DNA of 14,211 bases from an uncultured Oscillospiraceae bacterium (lineage in GTDB: Bacteria; Bacillota; Clostridia; Oscillospirales; Oscillospiraceae): positions 1 to 14,211 of the forward strand of contig CALWXY010000073.1 of the NCBI GenBank assembly GCA_944385595.1, given 5' to 3'. A model generated the notes under the pieces. It ran no database searches. It saw only the letters and a program-made list of their open reading frames with translations, and was not told the DNA's origin. The position numbers and the translations under genes were made by a program. The first letter of the stretch is position 1. Every line of letters begins with the position of its first letter. Below, one piece after another: positions 12,603 through 14,211 of the stretch.

Positions 12603-12608
12603 TATAAT
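12603..12608 (+). promoter_or_regulatory. Candidate -10 box of the PPK2 gene
   Basis: A perfect TATAAT lies 31 bases before the PPK2 start codon and just after the GC-rich repeat arm CGCCGGCGG (12591-12599). No convincing -35 box is found at 16-18 bases, so the promoter may need an activator. A ribosome site GGAAAGGA lies about nine bases before the ATG. Confidence 0.5.
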
Positions 12609-12639
12609 CAGAAAAAACGCATGGAAAGGACGCGCCGAT

Positions 12640-14085
12640 ATGGACTCTGCATCCGACAAGAAAGCTCTTAAAAAAGAGATAAAGCATCTTCAGAAGGAGC
12701 TGCTCACCCTCCAGGAGCCGCTCAAGCGCTCCGGCGTGCCGGTCATCCTCCTGTTCGAGGGCGCGAGCGCCTCGGGCAAGGGCAGCATGATAGCCGAGGT
12801 CATATCCGAGCTTGACCCGCGCGGCTATCAGGTCTACACCTACGGCTCCGCCTCCGAGGAGGCGCGCCGCCGCCCGTTCATCTGGCGCTACTGGCAGGAC
12901 ATACCCGCGCGCGGGCTTATGTCCGTCCTCGACCACAGCTGGTACGACGCCGCCTTCTCCGCAGCCGATGAATCGGAGGCGCGGCGCCTGCTCGACAGCA
13001 TAAATGTCTTCGAGCGCCAGCTCGCCGACGACGGCTGCCTCATCCTCAAATTCTACCTCGACATCAGCCGCGCAGAGCAGAAGCGCCGCCTCGAGAAGCT
13101 CGCCGGGGACGACGCCGAGGCCTGGCGCGTCGACGAGTCGGCCTGGAAGCAGAACCGCGAGTGGGACGAGCGCCGCGAGCTGGTGGAGTACGTCACTGAG
13201 CGCAGCTCGCCCCAGCACGCGCGCTGGCACATAGTCCCAAACGAGGACAAACGCAGCGGCACCCTGGAGGTGCTCCGCGTCATACGCGACGGCATAGTCT
13301 CCGCCATCGACCACGGCGCGCCGAAGCCGCTGCCTCGCGAACAGCGCGGCTGGCCGCTGCTTGAGATGCCGAGGCTCCGCGACGTCGACCTCTCCCCCGC
13401 CATCACCGACAAGGACGAGTACGATGCCGAGCTGAAAAAAGAGAAGAAAAAGCTCAGCAAGCTGCACAGCCTCATCTACCGGGAGAAAATCCCCGTCGTC
13501 CTCGCCTTTGAGGGCTGGGACGCCGCGGGCAAAGGCGGCGCGATACGCCGTCTCAGCTGGGCGCTCGACCCGCGCGGCTTCGACGTCGTGCCCATAGCCT
13601 CCCCCTCGCCGGAGGCGCTCGCGCGGCACTATCTCTGGCGCTTCTGGCGCGAGATTCCCCGCGACGGGCACATCGCCCTCTTTGACCGCAGCTGGTACGG
13701 GCGCGTGATGGTCGAGCGCATCGAGGGCCTCACGCCGGAGAGCCGCTGGAGCCAGGCCTACGACGAAATCAACGAGTTCGAGTACGAGCTCAGCCGCCAC
13801 GGCGCGGTGGTCGAGAAGTTCTGGCTGCACATCGACTCCGACACCCAGCTCGAGCGCTTCCGCCTGCGCGAGAGCACGCCCGAAAAGCAGCACAAAATCA
13901 CCGACGAGGACTGGCGCAACCGCGACAAGTGGCCGCAGTACGAAAAAGCCGTCGACGAGATGCTGCAAAAGACCTCCACCGAGTTTGCCCCCTGGCACAT
14001 CATCGAGGGCAACGACAAGAAATACGCCCGCATAAAGGTGCTCAAAGAGGTGCGCAAGGCGCTTGAGGCGAGGCTGGGGGTGTGA
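12640..14085 (+). CDS. ppk2: Two-domain PPK2 polyphosphate kinase (polyphosphate:AMP/ADP phosphotransferase type)
   Basis: This 481-residue cytoplasmic enzyme contains two fused PPK2 domains. Domain 1 (about 10-230) has FEGASASGKGS (39-49) as Walker A and LDHSWYD (97-103) where active enzymes have FDRSWYGR, so it looks degenerate. Domain 2 (about 255-480) is canonical: FEGWDAAGKGG (290-300), RHYLWRFWREIP lid region (329-340) and FDRSWYGRVMVERIEG (348-363). From memory, this architecture is class II PPK2, studied in Pseudomonas aeruginosa PA3455, which phosphorylates AMP to ADP with polyphosphate and uses mainly the C-terminal domain. The enzyme would recycle AMP using stored polyphosphate. 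The N-terminus is a Lys/Glu-rich helix. It is divergent from the phosphatase gene and followed after one base by a regulator gene. Confidence 0.94.
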   Translation: MDSASDKKALKKEIKHLQKELLTLQEPLKRSGVPVILLFEGASASGKGSMIAEVISELDPRGYQVYTYGSASEEARRRPFIWRYWQDIPARGLMSVLDHSWYDAAFSAADESEARRLLDSINVFERQLADDGCLILKFYLDISRAEQKRRLEKLAGDDAEAWRVDESAWKQNREWDERRELVEYVTERSSPQHARWHIVPNEDKRSGTLEVLRVIRDGIVSAIDHGAPKPLPREQRGWPLLEMPRLRDVDLSPAITDKDEYDAELKKEKKKLSKLHSLIYREKIPVVLAFEGWDAAGKGGAIRRLSWALDPRGFDVVPIASPSPEALARHYLWRFWREIPRDGHIALFDRSWYGRVMVERIEGLTPESRWSQAYDEINEFEYELSRHGAVVEKFWLHIDSDTQLERFRLRESTPEKQHKITDEDWRNRDKWPQYEKAVDEMLQKTSTEFAPWHIIEGNDKKYARIKVLKEVRKALEARLGV

Positions 14086-14086
14086 C

Positions 14087-14211
14087 ATGTACTTCCAGCG
14101 GCTCAGAGATTTGCGCGAGGACAGGGATTTGCGCCAGCGGGATGTCGCGGAGCTGCTCGGCATAAGCCAGACGGTCTACTCGCGCTACGAGCGCGGCTTC
14201 CAGAGCATACC
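14087..14211 (+). CDS. XRE-family helix-turn-helix transcriptional regulator (5' part only)
   Basis: Only the first 41 complete codons are in the window. They read MYFQRLRDLREDRDLRQRDV and continue with a recognition-helix region SQTVYSRYERG, the usual pattern of the HTH_3/XRE DNA-binding domain (helix 2 from RQRDVAELLGI, helix 3 from SQTVYSRYE). The start follows the ppk2 stop codon by one base, and GGGGG at 14076-14080 provides a ribosome site six bases upstream, so it is very likely cotranscribed with ppk2. Full length and target genes cannot be judged here. Confidence 0.88.
   Translation, partial: MYFQRLRDLREDRDLRQRDVAELLGISQTVYSRYERGFQSI

Noticed and set aside
12484..14163. Long N-terminal extension of the phosphatase frame running back through ppk2
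   Set aside because: It is antisense to the PPK2 domains, and the phosphatase homology begins only near 12460; starts at 12483 or 12501 explain the protein.
1..14211. Mobile elements, CRISPR arrays, toxin-antitoxin pairs, tRNA or rRNA genes
   Set aside because: No transposase or integrase motifs, regularly spaced repeats, cloverleaf-like sequence or rRNA-like stretch was found on either strand; gene order and composition look like stable chromosome.

Overview
The window looks like chromosomal DNA from a GC-rich anaerobic member of the Clostridia, most likely an Oscillospiraceae/Ruminococcaceae-type gut or digester organism. The basis is gene content: a YitT-family protein with a DUF2179 tail, a NitT/TauT-type ABC transporter with a lipoprotein binding subunit, an [FeFe]-hydrogenase with a GltD-like partner, a DUF4358 lipoprotein, a membrane-anchored parvulin foldase and many GGAGG-type ribosome binding sites. 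Coding DNA is GC-rich with mostly G/C third positions, which produces long but spurious antisense frames. No rRNA, tRNA, CRISPR array, insertion sequence or phage gene was seen. The genus is not determinable from the sequence alone.

Layout. 1-848 (-): C-terminally truncated YitT-family membrane protein. 957-3340 (-): a three-gene ABC importer operon (binding lipoprotein, permease, ATPase) of the nitrate/sulfonate/taurine class, closed by a strong hairpin at 878-921. 3341-3868: a 528-base AT-rich divergent control region, the only large non-coding stretch, holding promoter-like boxes, palindromes and folded leader segments. 3869-7428 (+): a two-gene operon for a soluble [FeFe]-hydrogenase and a flavoprotein in which a NuoF-type iron-sulfur domain is fused to a GltD-like NAD(P)H oxidoreductase. 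7486-7911 (+): a small membrane-anchored protein of unknown function. 7945-11633 (-): parvulin foldase, a terminator-like hairpin, then three overlapping genes (SGNH hydrolase lipoprotein, DUF4358 lipoprotein, Cof-type HAD phosphatase). 11737-12483 (-): tyrosine/dual-specificity phosphatase. 12640-14085 (+), divergent from it: two-domain PPK2 polyphosphate kinase, followed after one base by the start of an XRE regulator that runs off the window.

How the genes fit together. The clearest functional unit is the hydrogenase pair. The flavoprotein can take electrons from NAD(P)H through its FAD and iron-sulfur centres, and the hydrogenase has every ligand needed for H2 chemistry; this matches what I recall as the 'glutamate synthase-linked' group A2 hydrogenases, whose physiological role is poorly settled. 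The foldase, the two lipoproteins and the small anchored protein act outside the membrane, so the middle of the window is largely a cell-envelope region. The phosphatase and PPK2 share a divergent control region.

Points most worth a second look are the domain fusion in the flavoprotein, a perfect 7-4-7 palindrome and two mutually exclusive stems upstream of the hydrogenase operon, and a leader with crossing complementarities upstream of the ABC operon.
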